Shown here: positions 16,811 through 25,718 of the stretch, one piece after another
Numbering within the stretch: position 1 is the stretch's first letter
Layout of the letters: each line of letters opens with the position of its first letter
Source: Beijerinckia sp. L45
GTDB taxonomy: Bacteria; Pseudomonadota; Alphaproteobacteria; Rhizobiales; Beijerinckiaceae
Direction of reading: 5' to 3'
Assembly (NCBI RefSeq): GCF_009765775.1
Contig: NZ_LMUU01000098.1
Location: 1-43,418, forward strand
DNA: 43,418 bases
Made by a program: the position numbers and the translations under genes
The notes under the pieces: generated by a model
What the model was told of the DNA's origin: nothing
The model's input: only the letters and a program-made list of their open reading frames with translations
Database searches by the model: none

Positions 16811-17295
16811 CTGAACGGCTGCATCGCCGCGATCTGCGGGTCACTCAGGGTATGCAGCCGATGCGCGGCGGTGTGCGCGAAGCGCATCAGAACCACACGA
16901 CGCGTCGCCGCCGCAAGACGATGCTCCGACGCGTCGCGTACGATCTCGGCGCCATAGGCATCGGCGACGATAAGCCCGGCATCCTCAGGCATGATCTCGA
17001 TCGGAACCTCCGGCGGGATGGCAAAGAATAGCCTGTCGCAATGCAACCGGTAGTCACGCCACTTCGTGTCGGTGCGAAAATCCGCGATCGACGATTTCAC
17101 CTCGATGATGTGGATCGTCCCATCGCCGGAGACCGCGACGATATCGGCGCGACGACCGGAGTGCAGCGTCATCTCGGTGATGCTGGAAAAGCCCTTGGCG
17201 CGGAGCAGGCGCCGCGTGCCGCGCGCGACGAAGAGCGCGGTTTCGGACTGGCGGCCGTCGATCGGCGCGACAGGTTCGATCAAGCGGGGCGGCAT
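16807..17295 (-). CDS. mmcB: MmcB family DNA repair protein
   Basis: 162 residues with a restriction-endonuclease-like core: RADIVAVSGDGTIHIIEVKSS carries the D and E-x-K residues of a PD-(D/E)XK nuclease, followed by DFRTDTKWRDYRLHCDRLFFAI. This pattern fits MmcB, an SOS-linked protein of Caulobacter and relatives proposed to act in damage repair and mutagenesis. It is convergent with regA and the two stop codons overlap. I see no obvious LexA box in the 100 bp upstream. Confidence 0.85.
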   Translation of the reverse strand: MPPRLIEPVAPIDGRQSETALFVARGTRRLLRAKGFSSITEMTLHSGRRADIVAVSGDGTIHIIEVKSSIADFRTDTKWRDYRLHCDRLFFAIPPEVPIEIMPEDAGLIVADAYGAEIVRDASEHRLAAATRRVVLMRFAHTAAHRLHTLSDPQIAAMQPFS

Positions 17296-17424
17296 GTGCG
17301 GAAGCCTGTGAACATCGTTTGAATCTACCGCCTTTGTACCGTCGCCGCCAAGACCGAAGCCGCCGGATCGGTGGCGCGCACCGACCGAACGCCATAGATT
17401 GCCCGGAACACGGGGGCTGTCGCA

Positions 17425-18234
17425 ATGCTGGTTCGGACAATGATCGCTTTTGGCGCCCTAATGGCGGGCCTTCTGCCAGGCCTTGCCGACCCGTTGCCGA
17501 CCCCGCCTGCGATCACCTTGGCCGACGCCTTCGCCCTCATCGCATCGAAACCCAAGGTCGACCTGACCCATGCCTTCAGTCCGACCACCCCGGTCTGGGA
17601 AGGGTTTGGTCAGGCCAAGATGACGCCGGCTGTCGATCCCACGACGCTGGAGGCCTACACCATCGCCAAGGACGGATTTCGCGCCACCTATTACGCGATG
17701 GTCGGGCAGTATGGCACCCACGTCGATCCGCCGGCGCATTTCTCGGCCACCGGCGTGACGATGGACCAGATCCCGCTCGACGACATGATGCTGCCCATGG
17801 TGGTGCTGGACGACACGCCATTCCTGGCCAGCGATCCCGCGCATGCTTTTTCGGTCGAAGATCTTTTGGCATGGGAAAAGGTCCACGGGCGCGTGCCCAA
17901 GGGATCTTTCGCCGCGCTGCGCACCGACCTGTCCAAGGACTGGGGCGATCCAAAGAAATTCAAGCGCAACCCGTTCCCCGCCTGGTCGCTGCCGGTCGTC
18001 AAAATGCTGATCGAGGAGCGCGGCGTGACCGCCATCGGCCATGAAGCGATGGACACGGATACGACCAAGGAAATGGCCAGCGAAACCTACGTGCTGGGCA
18101 GCGGCCACTTTCAGATCGAGGTCATGGACAATCTCGACAAGGTCCCACCGATCGGCGCCTACATCGTGGTGACCTGGCCGAAAGTGAAGAACGGGCTCGG
18201 GTTTCCGGCGCGGGCGTATGCGGTGCTGCCATAA
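17425..18234 (+). CDS. Secreted cyclase/kynurenine formamidase-family metal hydrolase
   Basis: 269 residues. A signal peptide (MLVRTMIAFGALMAGLLPGLADP) is followed by a cyclase-family domain. The metal motif is QYGTHVDPPAHF, the H-x-G-T-H-x-D-x-P-x-H pattern that binds zinc or manganese; VDLTHAFSPTTPVWEG is the usual beginning and IGHEAMDTDTTKE part of the active-site region. Family members hydrolyse formyl-kynurenine, isatin or related amides and lactones. The signal peptide places this one in the periplasm, so it is unlikely to be the housekeeping KynB. Substrate unknown. The start ATG 17425 gives the signal peptide directly. Confidence 0.85.
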   Translation: MLVRTMIAFGALMAGLLPGLADPLPTPPAITLADAFALIASKPKVDLTHAFSPTTPVWEGFGQAKMTPAVDPTTLEAYTIAKDGFRATYYAMVGQYGTHVDPPAHFSATGVTMDQIPLDDMMLPMVVLDDTPFLASDPAHAFSVEDLLAWEKVHGRVPKGSFAALRTDLSKDWGDPKKFKRNPFPAWSLPVVKMLIEERGVTAIGHEAMDTDTTKEMASETYVLGSGHFQIEVMDNLDKVPPIGAYIVVTWPKVKNGLGFPARAYAVLP

Positions 18235-18306
18235 TGACGTGCGTGGACAGCCCGGACGGCCACCGCTACGATTGGTAAGCTACGATCTCGAACATTGAGA
18301 ATCCGT

Positions 18307-18573
18307 GTGACGACGTCAATCGAACTCGACGACGATCTCAAGGGCAGGATCCAGAAACTTGCAAACCAGCGGCAAAAGCCTGCCGACCGGATCATGCATG
18401 AAGCTATCGTCCAATATGTCGAGCGCGAAGAAGCCCGCGAAGGCTTTGACCAGGAAGCGGCAGCGTCCTGGGCGGCGTATCAGAAAACCGGCCGGCATTT
18501 GACTGGTTTGGAAGTCAGAACCTGGCTGAGCACCTGGGGCACTGACGCGGATTTGCCCGAGTGCCACGACTAA
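18307..18573 (+). CDS. Ribbon-helix-helix antitoxin (CopG/ParD-like)
   Basis: 88 residues from GTG 18307. The N-terminus (TTSIELDDDLKGRIQKLANQRQKPADRIMHEAIVQYV) is a classical ribbon-helix-helix DNA-binding domain. The rest is an acidic, Trp-containing tail suited to wrapping a toxin. TTG 18295 would add four residues and is less likely. The gene overlaps the downstream toxin gene by 13 bp, the normal arrangement in ParD/ParE-type modules. It should repress its own operon and neutralise the toxin. Confidence 0.82.
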   Translation: MTTSIELDDDLKGRIQKLANQRQKPADRIMHEAIVQYVEREEAREGFDQEAAASWAAYQKTGRHLTGLEVRTWLSTWGTDADLPECHD

Positions 18574-18905
18574 TCGTGACGGAAGGAGCGGTTCTCGGTC
18601 TCGAGCGCTGCCGCCGCTTTTTGATCGCGAAGGATCGGCGAGTGGCCGAGCGCGCCGGCCGCGTCATCGAGCAACAGTTCGCATTACTGGAGTTGAACGC
18701 AGCGATCGGGCGCCCATCGTCGGACTCGCTCGACCTCCGCGAGCTCGTTATCCCTTTCGGAAATGCCGGCTATGTCGCGCTCTACCGGCACGATTCGGCA
18801 GACGATGTGATCTACGTCCCGGCGTTCCGCCACCAACGGGAAGCGGGCTATTGGTCACCGCGGATCAGATCGCCCAATCCACGAGATCATCGAACCGATC
18901 GATGA
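18561..18905 (+). CDS. ParE/RelE-superfamily toxin
   Basis: 114 residues from GTG 18561, inside the antitoxin gene. The C-terminal core [20 protein letters not shown], then [17 protein letters not shown], is the typical end of ParE/RelE toxins, which poison gyrase or cleave mRNA on ribosomes; which of the two cannot be told. The last 13 or so residues ([13 protein letters not shown]) come from DNA that is also the end of the convergent cysNC gene, and probably represent read-on into it. No terminator fits between the two genes. Confidence 0.82.
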   Translation: MPRLIVTEGAVLGLERCRRFLIAKDRRVAERAGRVIEQQFALLELNAAIGRPSSDSLDLRELVIPFGNAGYVALYRHDSADDVIYVPAFRHQREAGYWSPRIRSPNPRDHRTDR

Positions 18906-20787
18906 AGCCGCGGTGTACCAGCGCTTCGATCACCGTCGCGGCCGCCTTCTCGATACCCTCGTTGTCGCGCCCGACCACGACGTCCGGCTCTTCCGGCGGC
19001 TCGTAGGCCTGGTCGACGCCGGTAAAATTCTTGATCTCGCCGGCCAGCGCCTTCTTGTAGAGGCCCTTGGGGTCGCGTTCGATGCATGTGGCGATCGGCG
19101 TGTCGACGAAGATTTCGACGAACTCGCCCTCGGCGCAGATTTCCCGCGCCAGCCGGCGTTCTTCGAGAAACGGCGAGATGAACGAGCACAGCACGATAAG
19201 CCCGGCATCGGCCATCAGCCGCGCCACTTCGGCAACGCGTCGGATGTTCTCCAGCCGATCCGCCTGGGAGAAGCCGAGGTCCTTGTTCAAGCCGTGGCGG
19301 ACGTTGTCGCCGTCGAGCATGATGGTGTGGACGCCAGCCGTATTGAGCTTGGCCTCGACGCGATTGGCGATCGTCGATTTGCCCGCGCCGGACAAGCCGG
19401 TGAACCACAGCACGCCCGGTTTCTGATGTTTTAGGCGCGCACGGTCGGTGCGACTGACGGTGCCATCGTGCCGGAATACGTTGGTCGCCTTGCGCAACCC
19501 GTGGTCGACCAGACCGGCGGCGACCGTCGCATTGGTCGCCCGATCGACGAGGATGAACGCGCCCATGACCTCGTTGTCGGCATAGGGGTCGAAGGCGACC
19601 GGCACGTTCGCCGTGATGTCGGCGAGGCCGACCTCGTTGAGCCGCAAGGTCGCGGCTTCGTCCTGCGCGAAGGTATTGATGTCGAGCCGGTACTGCAGCG
19701 ACCCGACGGTTGCCGGCACGGTGCGTGTCGCCAGTTTGAGGAAGTAGGAGCGGCCGAACTGCAGCGGCTCTTCGCTCATCCAGATCAGATGCGCGGAAAA
19801 CTGGTCGCTCACCTCGGGCCGGGCCTTGGGAAGGGCAAACACGTCGCCGCGCGCGACGTCGATCTCGTCGGTCAGCGTCAGCGTCACCGCGTCGCCGGCC
19901 TCGGCGTTCGGCCTGTCGCCGTCAGCCGTCACGATGCGTGCCACCGTGCTGGTGCGGCCGGAGTTGGCGACCACGATCTCGTCGCCCGCCTTGATGCGGC
20001 CGCTGGCGATGGTGCCGACGAAGCCGCGGAAATCGAGATGCGGCCGGTTCACCCATTGCACCGGCATGCGGAATGGTCGTTCCGCGCGGTCATCGGTCAC
20101 ATCGACGGCTTCGAGGTGGGTCAGCAGCGCCGGGCCGCGGTACCAGGGCGTCTTGGCGCTGCGTACGGAGAGATTGTCGCCGTTGCGCGCCGACAGCGGA
20201 ATGGCCGTAATGATCTTGAAGCCAAGCTTGTCCGCAAAGCGCCGGAAGTCGGCCTCGATCGCATCGAAGACCACCTGGCTGTAGTCGACGAGATCAATCT
20301 TGTTGATCGCGAGAACGACGTGTTTGATCCCGATCAGCGACACGATCGTGGCATGGCGATGCGTCTGCGTCAGCAGACCCTTCCGCGCGTCGACCAGGAG
20401 AATGGCGAGATCGGCGTTCGAGGCCCCGGTCGCCATGTTGCGGGTATATTGCTCGTGGCCCGGCGTATCGGCGACGATGAACGAGCGCCGCGGCGTCTTG
20501 AAATAGCGGTAGGCGACGTCGATGGTAATGCCCTGCTCGCGCTCCGCCTCGAGCCCGTCGACCAGAAGCGCGAAATCCATCACCTCGCCGGTCGTGCCGT
20601 GCTTGACGGTGTCGCGTTCGAGGGCGGCCATCTGGTCGTCGAACACCATGTTCTGCTCGTAGAGCAGCCGGCCGATCAGGGTCGACTTGCCGTCATCGAC
20701 GGAGCCGCAGGTGAGAAAGCGCAGGGTCGGACGTTCGATGAGGGCGGCTGCCGGCAGCGGCCCGTCACGCAAAGCTGATTGTGTCAT
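18865..20787 (-). CDS. cysNC: Sulfate adenylyltransferase subunit 1 / adenylylsulfate kinase fusion
   Basis: 640 residues. The N-terminal EF-Tu-like GTPase has G1 GSVDDGKST (28-36), DTPGH and NKID, and drives ATP sulfurylase together with CysD. At about residue 465 an APS kinase domain begins with GLSGAGKST and has [11 protein letters not shown] and the FISPF segment. The fusion turns sulfate into PAPS in two steps in the cytosol, the NodQ/CysNC form usual in Hyphomicrobiales. ATG 20787 overlaps the cysD stop (TGATG). The 3' end overlaps the toxin gene by 41 bp. No cysH or cysI is in the window. Confidence 0.95.
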   Translation of the reverse strand: MTQSALRDGPLPAAALIERPTLRFLTCGSVDDGKSTLIGRLLYEQNMVFDDQMAALERDTVKHGTTGEVMDFALLVDGLEAEREQGITIDVAYRYFKTPRRSFIVADTPGHEQYTRNMATGASNADLAILLVDARKGLLTQTHRHATIVSLIGIKHVVLAINKIDLVDYSQVVFDAIEADFRRFADKLGFKIITAIPLSARNGDNLSVRSAKTPWYRGPALLTHLEAVDVTDDRAERPFRMPVQWVNRPHLDFRGFVGTIASGRIKAGDEIVVANSGRTSTVARIVTADGDRPNAEAGDAVTLTLTDEIDVARGDVFALPKARPEVSDQFSAHLIWMSEEPLQFGRSYFLKLATRTVPATVGSLQYRLDINTFAQDEAATLRLNEVGLADITANVPVAFDPYADNEVMGAFILVDRATNATVAAGLVDHGLRKATNVFRHDGTVSRTDRARLKHQKPGVLWFTGLSGAGKSTIANRVEAKLNTAGVHTIMLDGDNVRHGLNKDLGFSQADRLENIRRVAEVARLMADAGLIVLCSFISPFLEERRLAREICAEGEFVEIFVDTPIATCIERDPKGLYKKALAGEIKNFTGVDQAYEPPEEPDVVVGRDNEGIEKAAATVIEALVHRGFIDRFDDLVDWAI

Positions 20788-21710
20788 CAAAAATAGCCTT
20801 CGCGTTTCTTCTTTTCCATCGACCCGGACTCGTCGTGGTCGATGAGTCGGCCCTCGCGCTCGGAAACGGTCGACGAGCGCATCTCCGCGATGACGGCGTC
20901 GAGATCGCGGGCCTCCGACTTGACCGCGCCTGTCAGCGGATAGCAGCCGAGCGTGCGGAACCGCACCTCTTCCATGGTGGGGACTTCATCGGGCAGCAGC
21001 GGCAGGCGATCGTCGTCGACCATGATCAGCGAGCCGCCGCGCGAGACCACCGGTCGCGGCTTGGCGAAATAGAGCGGCACGACGTCGATCTGTTCCGCCG
21101 CGATGTAGTCCCACACGTCGAACTCGGTCCAGTTCGAGATCGGGAACACCCGCATCGACTCGCCCTGCTTGATCCGCGTGTTGAACAGCCGCCACAGTTC
21201 CGGACGCTGATTGCGGGGATCCCAGGCATGGCTTGCCGAGCGATGCGAGAAGATGCGCTCCTTGGCGCGGCTCTTCTCCTCGTCACGGCGCGCGCCGCCA
21301 AAGGCCGCGTCGTACTGGCCGGCATCCATCGCCTGGCGCAGGCCTTCCGTCTTCATAACCTGCGTGTGGACGGCCGAGCCCGACGCCACCGGCGAGATGC
21401 CGCGCCGCACGCCGTCCTGGTTGATGTGGACGATCAGATCCATGCCGGCCTTGCGGACCGCCTCGTCGCGAAACGCGATCATCTCCTTGAACTTCCAGGT
21501 CGTATCGACGTGGAGTAACGGAAACGGCGGTTTCGCGGGATAGAAAGCCTTCAGCGCGAGATGCAGCATCACGCTGGAATCCTTGCCGATGGAATACAGC
21601 ATCACCGGCTTACGGAACTCGGCCGCGACCTCGCGCATGATGAAAATCGCTTCTGCCTCCAGCTGACGGAGGTGGGGCGGCAGCGGCGCTTTCATGGGCG
21701 TATGCAACAT
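20787..21710 (-). CDS. cysD: Sulfate adenylyltransferase subunit 2
   Basis: 307 residues of the PP-loop ATP pyrophosphatase family. The nucleotide loop is [41 protein letters not shown] and [13 protein letters not shown] are conserved in CysD. With CysN it makes adenylylsulfate from sulfate and ATP. ATG 21710 is chosen because GGGACAAGG lies upstream at good distance; ATG 21695 is the alternative. It is the middle of a minus-strand run: cobP ends 70 bp upstream and cysNC begins in its stop codon. Confidence 0.95.
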   Translation of the reverse strand: MLHTPMKAPLPPHLRQLEAEAIFIMREVAAEFRKPVMLYSIGKDSSVMLHLALKAFYPAKPPFPLLHVDTTWKFKEMIAFRDEAVRKAGMDLIVHINQDGVRRGISPVASGSAVHTQVMKTEGLRQAMDAGQYDAAFGGARRDEEKSRAKERIFSHRSASHAWDPRNQRPELWRLFNTRIKQGESMRVFPISNWTEFDVWDYIAAEQIDVVPLYFAKPRPVVSRGGSLIMVDDDRLPLLPDEVPTMEEVRFRTLGCYPLTGAVKSEARDLDAVIAEMRSSTVSEREGRLIDHDESGSMEKKKREGYF

Positions 21711-21780
21711 CAAAACCTTGTCCCAAAGAATTGTCACATATAGGCGCACCACGGCGAGCGCAACGCGGAGGCGTCACGCT

Positions 21781-22335
21781 CTAAAAGCGGAACGCTGGCA
21801 CAGGTGCCGGCTTCAGTCGGATGGGAAGACCCGCGGTGACCAGCACCACGGCATCGCAGGCTTGGGCAAGACCCTGGTTCAGCCGGCCCTGCGCATCGCG
21901 GAACCGCCGGCCGAGCGCATTGTCGGGGACGATCCCCGACCCGACCTCGTTGGACACGAAGATCGCCGGGCCGCGCAGCGCGGATACCGCCGCGATAATG
22001 CCCGCGGCCGCCGCATCCACATCGTCGTCTCGCAGCATGACGTTGCTGAGCCACAAGGTCATGCAGTCGACGAGGACAATGCGGCCGACGGTCGCCTGCG
22101 CCATGAGGGCGCCGGCAAGATCGACCGGCGCTTCGACCAGCCGCCAGCGGGCGTCGCGCGCTGCAGCATGGCGCGCGACGCGCTCTTCCATCTCGCCGTC
22201 GTAGGCCTTCGCTGTTGCCACGAACACCAAATCGAGACCGCTGTCTTCGGCCTGGACCTGCGCGAAATGGCTTTTGCCGGACCGCGCGCCGCCCAGAACA
22301 AGCAGACTCGCGATCCTAGACTGAGGCTCATCCAC
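21781..22335 (-). CDS. cobP: Adenosylcobinamide kinase / adenosylcobinamide-phosphate guanylyltransferase
   Basis: 184 residues. Walker A is GGARSGKSHFA; VFVATAKAYDGEM, the DCMTLWLSN segment and VSNEVGSGIVP are signature parts of CobU/CobP. The enzyme phosphorylates adenosylcobinamide and then adds GMP, late in cobalamin nucleotide-loop assembly. The start is GTG 22335; no stronger start is near. It heads the cobP-cysD-cysNC run, but the promoter is probably separate because 70 bp separate it from cysD. The region upstream holds two palindromic repeats. No B12 riboswitch is seen here. Confidence 0.92.
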   Translation of the reverse strand: MDEPQSRIASLLVLGGARSGKSHFAQVQAEDSGLDLVFVATAKAYDGEMEERVARHAAARDARWRLVEAPVDLAGALMAQATVGRIVLVDCMTLWLSNVMLRDDDVDAAAAGIIAAVSALRGPAIFVSNEVGSGIVPDNALGRRFRDAQGRLNQGLAQACDAVVLVTAGLPIRLKPAPVPAFRF

Positions 22336-22392
22336 AACAATGGTCCGTTTTTACGATCAAAAGACGCTTTCGCCATTCGCAAAGGCGCAGGA

Positions 22393-22444
22393 CTAGAGCA
22401 TTTTCCACAAAAGTTGCAGACTTTTGTGATCGAGAGAATGCTCT
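22393..22444. repeat. Nested palindromic intergenic repeat (AGAGCAT type)
   Basis: Outer arms TAGAGCATT (22393-22401) and AATGCTCTA (22436-22444), inner arms CACAAAAG (22405-22412) and CTTTTGTG (22420-22427). Same build as the repeat at 10769-10819. Confidence 0.75.
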
Positions 22445-22457
22445 AACTTTTTGAGAA

Positions 22458-22507
22458 GAGAGCGCTTTCTGATCGCTGTGGTGAGTCCACCAAAGCAGAA
22501 AGCGCTC
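22458..22507. repeat. Palindromic intergenic repeat (AGAGCGCTTTCTG type)
   Basis: Perfect 13-bp arms, AGAGCGCTTTCTG (22458-22470) and CAGAAAGCGCTCT (22495-22507), with a small inner GTGG/CCAC hairpin. It is placed 14 bp after the preceding repeat, between the divergent cobP and opgD genes. Confidence 0.75.
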
Positions 22508-22594
22508 TAAGGCATTGGTTCCTATAGGTCCGTGACGATCATAGTGCTAGCCATGCTCTTGCCGACCGCCCGCGTTCCAACTCTTGGCAGCTTA

Positions 22595-24169
22595 ATGATT
22601 TCTCGCCGACATCTACTCCAGATCGCCGTTGCGGCGCAGATATCGCCATTACTTTCAGCGGCCGAGGCTGCCGCTCCGGGCCTCAAGTTCGCCGATGCCG
22701 AGGCGTTCAGCTACGACAGCCTCAAGGCCCGCGTCATTGAGATGGCGAAAAAGCCCTATGCGCTGCCGCCGATGCCAGATCCGGCCGTCCTCAAGACGAT
22801 GGACTACGACGTCGCCAAGAACACGACGTTCAATCCCGAACTCGCCCTCTACGCGCACGGTGCCGGCCCGTATCCCGTCACCTTCCTCGCCGTCGGGCAG
22901 ATCTTTTTGAAGTCGGTGCGAATGCACGTGATCGAGGGGCACGAATCGCGCGAGATCCTGTACCGGCCCTATTATTTCCATCACGGTGCCAACAATCCGC
23001 TGGGGCAATTGCCCAACGATCCCTCGCCGATGGCCGGCCTCGAGTTCAACCAGGCCGCCGACAAGCCGGACCTGAAGGGCCACGAAGGCTGGGCGCGCTT
23101 CATCGGCGCGTCCTATTTCCGCGCCGTCGGCGAAAGCAACCAGTTCGGCCTGTCGGCCCGCGGTCTGGCGCAGAACACCGGCGTCGCCAATCCGGAAGAG
23201 TTTCCCGATTTCACCGAGTTCTGGGTCCAGGAAGGCGCACGCGACAGCGATCCCGTCCACCTCTACGCGCTGCTCGACGGGCCGAGCGTCGTCGGTGCCT
23301 ACCGCTTCATCATGCATCGCGACGCCGCGGTCACGATGGACATCACCTGCGATCTGCATCTGCGCAAGCCGATCGAACGCCTCGGCATCGCGCCGTTGAC
23401 GTCGATGTACTGGTATTCAGAAACGCTGAAGCCGCTGGCGGAAGACTGGCGTCCGGAAATCCACGATTCCGATGGCGTCGCGATCTGGACCGGTACGGGC
23501 GAACATCTGTGGCGGCCGCTAAACAGCCCAAAACATCTGATGATTTCGTCGTTCGTCGACGAGTCGCCACGCGGCTTTGGCCTGATGCAGCGCGACAAGA
23601 CCTACGATCACTATCTCGATGGTGTGTACTACGAGAAGCGCCCCTGCGGCTGGGTGGAGCCGATCGGCAAATGGGGCGCAGGCTCCGTGCAACTCGTCGA
23701 AATCCCGACCAACAACGAGATCTACGACAACATCATTCTTTTCTGGGTGCCGAAGGAGCCGACAACTGCCGGCCAGCACCTGACCTACGAGTATAAGCTG
23801 CACTGGACCGACAAGGATCCGCATCCCGGCCCGCTGGCGCTGTGCATCGCCACACGGATGGGTCAGGGCGCGATCCAGGGGGCACCGCGCTCGAAGACGC
23901 TGCGAAAATTCGTGGTCGAATTCGAGGGGGCGGTTCTCAAGCAGCTGGCCGACGAGCACCCGCCGGAGTCGGTCCTTACCGCGTCACGGGGCACATTCCT
24001 CAACATTATCACGGAGTCTTCGCCTGATGGCGACGACGCGCACTGGCGCGTGCAGTTCGACCTCGATGTCCAGGGCACCGAGCCGGTGGAACTGCGCCTG
24101 TTCCTGCGCTTCAACGGCGAGGCCCTGACCGAAACCTGGGCCTACCAGTACCACCCCTTCAACACATGA
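22595..24169 (+). CDS. opgD: Periplasmic glucan biosynthesis protein OpgD/MdoD-like
   Basis: 524 residues from ATG 22595. The N-terminus MISRRHLLQIAVAA has the twin-arginine motif, pointing to Tat export as for OpgD. The body carries the family stretches FSYDSLKARVIEMAKKPY, HVIEGHESREILYRPYYF, FIGASYFRAVGESNQFGLSARG and YEKRPCGWVEP. OpgG/OpgD proteins shape the linear or branched backbone of osmoregulated periplasmic glucans. The Tat-type start favours OpgD over OpgG. A longer frame from GTG 22532 would put the RR motif too far in. No glucosyltransferase gene (opgH) is adjacent. Its stop is 9 bp from the stop of the convergent regulator gene. Confidence 0.9.
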   Translation: MISRRHLLQIAVAAQISPLLSAAEAAAPGLKFADAEAFSYDSLKARVIEMAKKPYALPPMPDPAVLKTMDYDVAKNTTFNPELALYAHGAGPYPVTFLAVGQIFLKSVRMHVIEGHESREILYRPYYFHHGANNPLGQLPNDPSPMAGLEFNQAADKPDLKGHEGWARFIGASYFRAVGESNQFGLSARGLAQNTGVANPEEFPDFTEFWVQEGARDSDPVHLYALLDGPSVVGAYRFIMHRDAAVTMDITCDLHLRKPIERLGIAPLTSMYWYSETLKPLAEDWRPEIHDSDGVAIWTGTGEHLWRPLNSPKHLMISSFVDESPRGFGLMQRDKTYDHYLDGVYYEKRPCGWVEPIGKWGAGSVQLVEIPTNNEIYDNIILFWVPKEPTTAGQHLTYEYKLHWTDKDPHPGPLALCIATRMGQGAIQGAPRSKTLRKFVVEFEGAVLKQLADEHPPESVLTASRGTFLNIITESSPDGDDAHWRVQFDLDVQGTEPVELRLFLRFNGEALTETWAYQYHPFNT

Positions 24170-24178
24170 GGTGATTCC

Positions 24179-25603
24179 TCAGGAAAATCGGAACGGCACG
24201 AACTCGCGGCGGTCGGGATCGACCGTCAGCGCACGGTCGATCGGCGGCGCCGCGCGCTGCGGACAGTCGGTCCGCTCGCACATGCGGCAGCTGACGCCGA
24301 TCAGGGTCACGGGCGCAGTCTTCAGGTCGAGGGTGTCGGCGTAGACCACTTCGTGCGCATAGGTCAGTTCGCAGCCGATACCCAAGGCGTAGTGCCGTGG
24401 TGGCGCGAGGTGACTGCCGCCGGATTTCGTCACACCGCGCGCGATGCACAGGTAACGCACGCGGTCCGGCATCTCGGCAATCTGCACCAACGTGCGACCG
24501 CCGGCTTCCAGCGCTTCGTGGACGTTCCATAGCGGGCAGGTGCCGCCGAACCGCGCAAACTGGAAGCGCGTGGAGGAGTGCCGCTTGATGATGTTGCCGG
24601 CCCGATCGAAACGAACGAAGTAGAAGGGAACGCCCTTGGCGCCGGGGCGCTGCAGCGTCGAGAAGCGATGCCCGACCTGCTCGAAGCTCGCGCCGAACAT
24701 CGCGCAGATTCGTTCTGCGTCGTAGCGCGTCGCTCGCGCGGCGGCGAGGAAACGCTCGTAGGGCATCAGCACCGCGCCGGCAAAATAGTTGCCGAGCGCA
24801 AGCCGGGTTATGGCCGCCGCGTCGTCGCTCTTGAACCCCGCCGTGGCGACGATCGCCTCGATCTCGCTGGCTTGTTCAAGAAGGCCGATCTGCTGCGCCA
24901 TCAAAAAAATCGCCGATGACGGATCGATGCCCTCGCGGAGCCAGAGCACCTTGGCCTTGCGGTCGAGGCGCCGCATGAAGCGGGAATTCGGCTCGACCCG
25001 CTCCGTCTCGATGCGGATCTGATGCCGCCTGAAAAGATGGTCGGCGAGATTGTCGGCGCGCGCCGCGACGGAGCCGAAGATCTGCTCGGCGAGCTCTTCC
25101 GCAGCCTGATCGAGACCATCGAAGTAATTGCTGCGGTAGTGCAGGAAGTCGCGCACTTCCTCGTAGGGCATCAGCACGCCGGGCTGGCGTTCCCCCTCCT
25201 GCCCGCTGGCATAAACTTCGTCCAGCATATGCAGGCGCTCGCCGGTGCGGCGGAAGGCAACATGCATGCTGAGGAACGCGTGGGCGAACCACGGCACGTT
25301 GGCAGCGATCGTCTTGAGGTCCTGCCCGTTAGGAACGAGGCCGGCGAACACGGGATCCGCGAGCGCCTCCCGCAGATCGCTGACGAGGCGCTCGCTGTCC
25401 TCCTGGACGAAGGCGCCGATGTCCACCGAATACGCCTGCGCCAGAGCCAGCAGAACTGGCGCAGTCAACGGCCTCTGATTGTTTTCGATCTGATTGAGAT
25501 AGCTTGGGGAAATACCAAGTCGTTCTGCGAACGCGCTTTGATTGAGCGCGTTGGCTTCCCGCATGTGTCGGATCTTGGTGCCGGCGAAAATCTTTTGACG
25601 CAT
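24179..25603 (-). CDS. ScfR-type (short-chain fatty acyl) XRE transcriptional regulator
   Basis: 474 residues from ATG 25603. An XRE helix-turn-helix (residues about 8-62, with NQSAFAERLGISPSYLNQIENNQRPL) is followed by an IrrE/Xre-associated middle region and a C-terminal DUF2083-type domain ending in a cysteine cluster (CRMCERTDCPQ). This is the architecture of RamB, PrpR and MldR-like proteins, which sense acyl-CoA status and control propionate, acetate or glyoxylate genes. The frame is open upstream to 25765 but the Met at 25603 is at the family start. TTGCAAA motifs immediately upstream look like its operator. It is divergent from the LuxR-type gene. Confidence 0.9.
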   Translation of the reverse strand: MRQKIFAGTKIRHMREANALNQSAFAERLGISPSYLNQIENNQRPLTAPVLLALAQAYSVDIGAFVQEDSERLVSDLREALADPVFAGLVPNGQDLKTIAANVPWFAHAFLSMHVAFRRTGERLHMLDEVYASGQEGERQPGVLMPYEEVRDFLHYRSNYFDGLDQAAEELAEQIFGSVAARADNLADHLFRRHQIRIETERVEPNSRFMRRLDRKAKVLWLREGIDPSSAIFLMAQQIGLLEQASEIEAIVATAGFKSDDAAAITRLALGNYFAGAVLMPYERFLAAARATRYDAERICAMFGASFEQVGHRFSTLQRPGAKGVPFYFVRFDRAGNIIKRHSSTRFQFARFGGTCPLWNVHEALEAGGRTLVQIAEMPDRVRYLCIARGVTKSGGSHLAPPRHYALGIGCELTYAHEVVYADTLDLKTAPVTLIGVSCRMCERTDCPQRAAPPIDRALTVDPDRREFVPFRFS

Positions 25604-25618
25604 AAGAATTGTTGTAAC

Positions 25619-25650
25619 ATTGCAAATCGCATTTGCAAATTGTTTGCAAG
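25619..25650. promoter_or_regulatory. Triple TTGCAAA operator between scfR-type and luxR-type genes
   Basis: Three copies of the TTGCAA core: ATTGCAAAT (25619-25627), the perfect palindrome ATTTGCAAAT (25631-25640) and TTTGCAAG (25643-25650). The RamB/ScfR family is known to bind TTTGCAAA-like sites, so this is likely the autoregulatory site of the regulator starting at 25603. Confidence 0.7.
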
Positions 25651-25718
25651 ACAGCGCTTTTGAACCTGAACGAATGTTTAATTCCGGGTATGTCGAAAGG
25701 CATAAAGGGAGGATGTTC

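Noticed and set aside
19468-20778. Plus-strand open frame of 436 codons opposite cysNC
   Set aside because: Antisense shadow of a well-identified gene; no recognisable domain or ribosome site.
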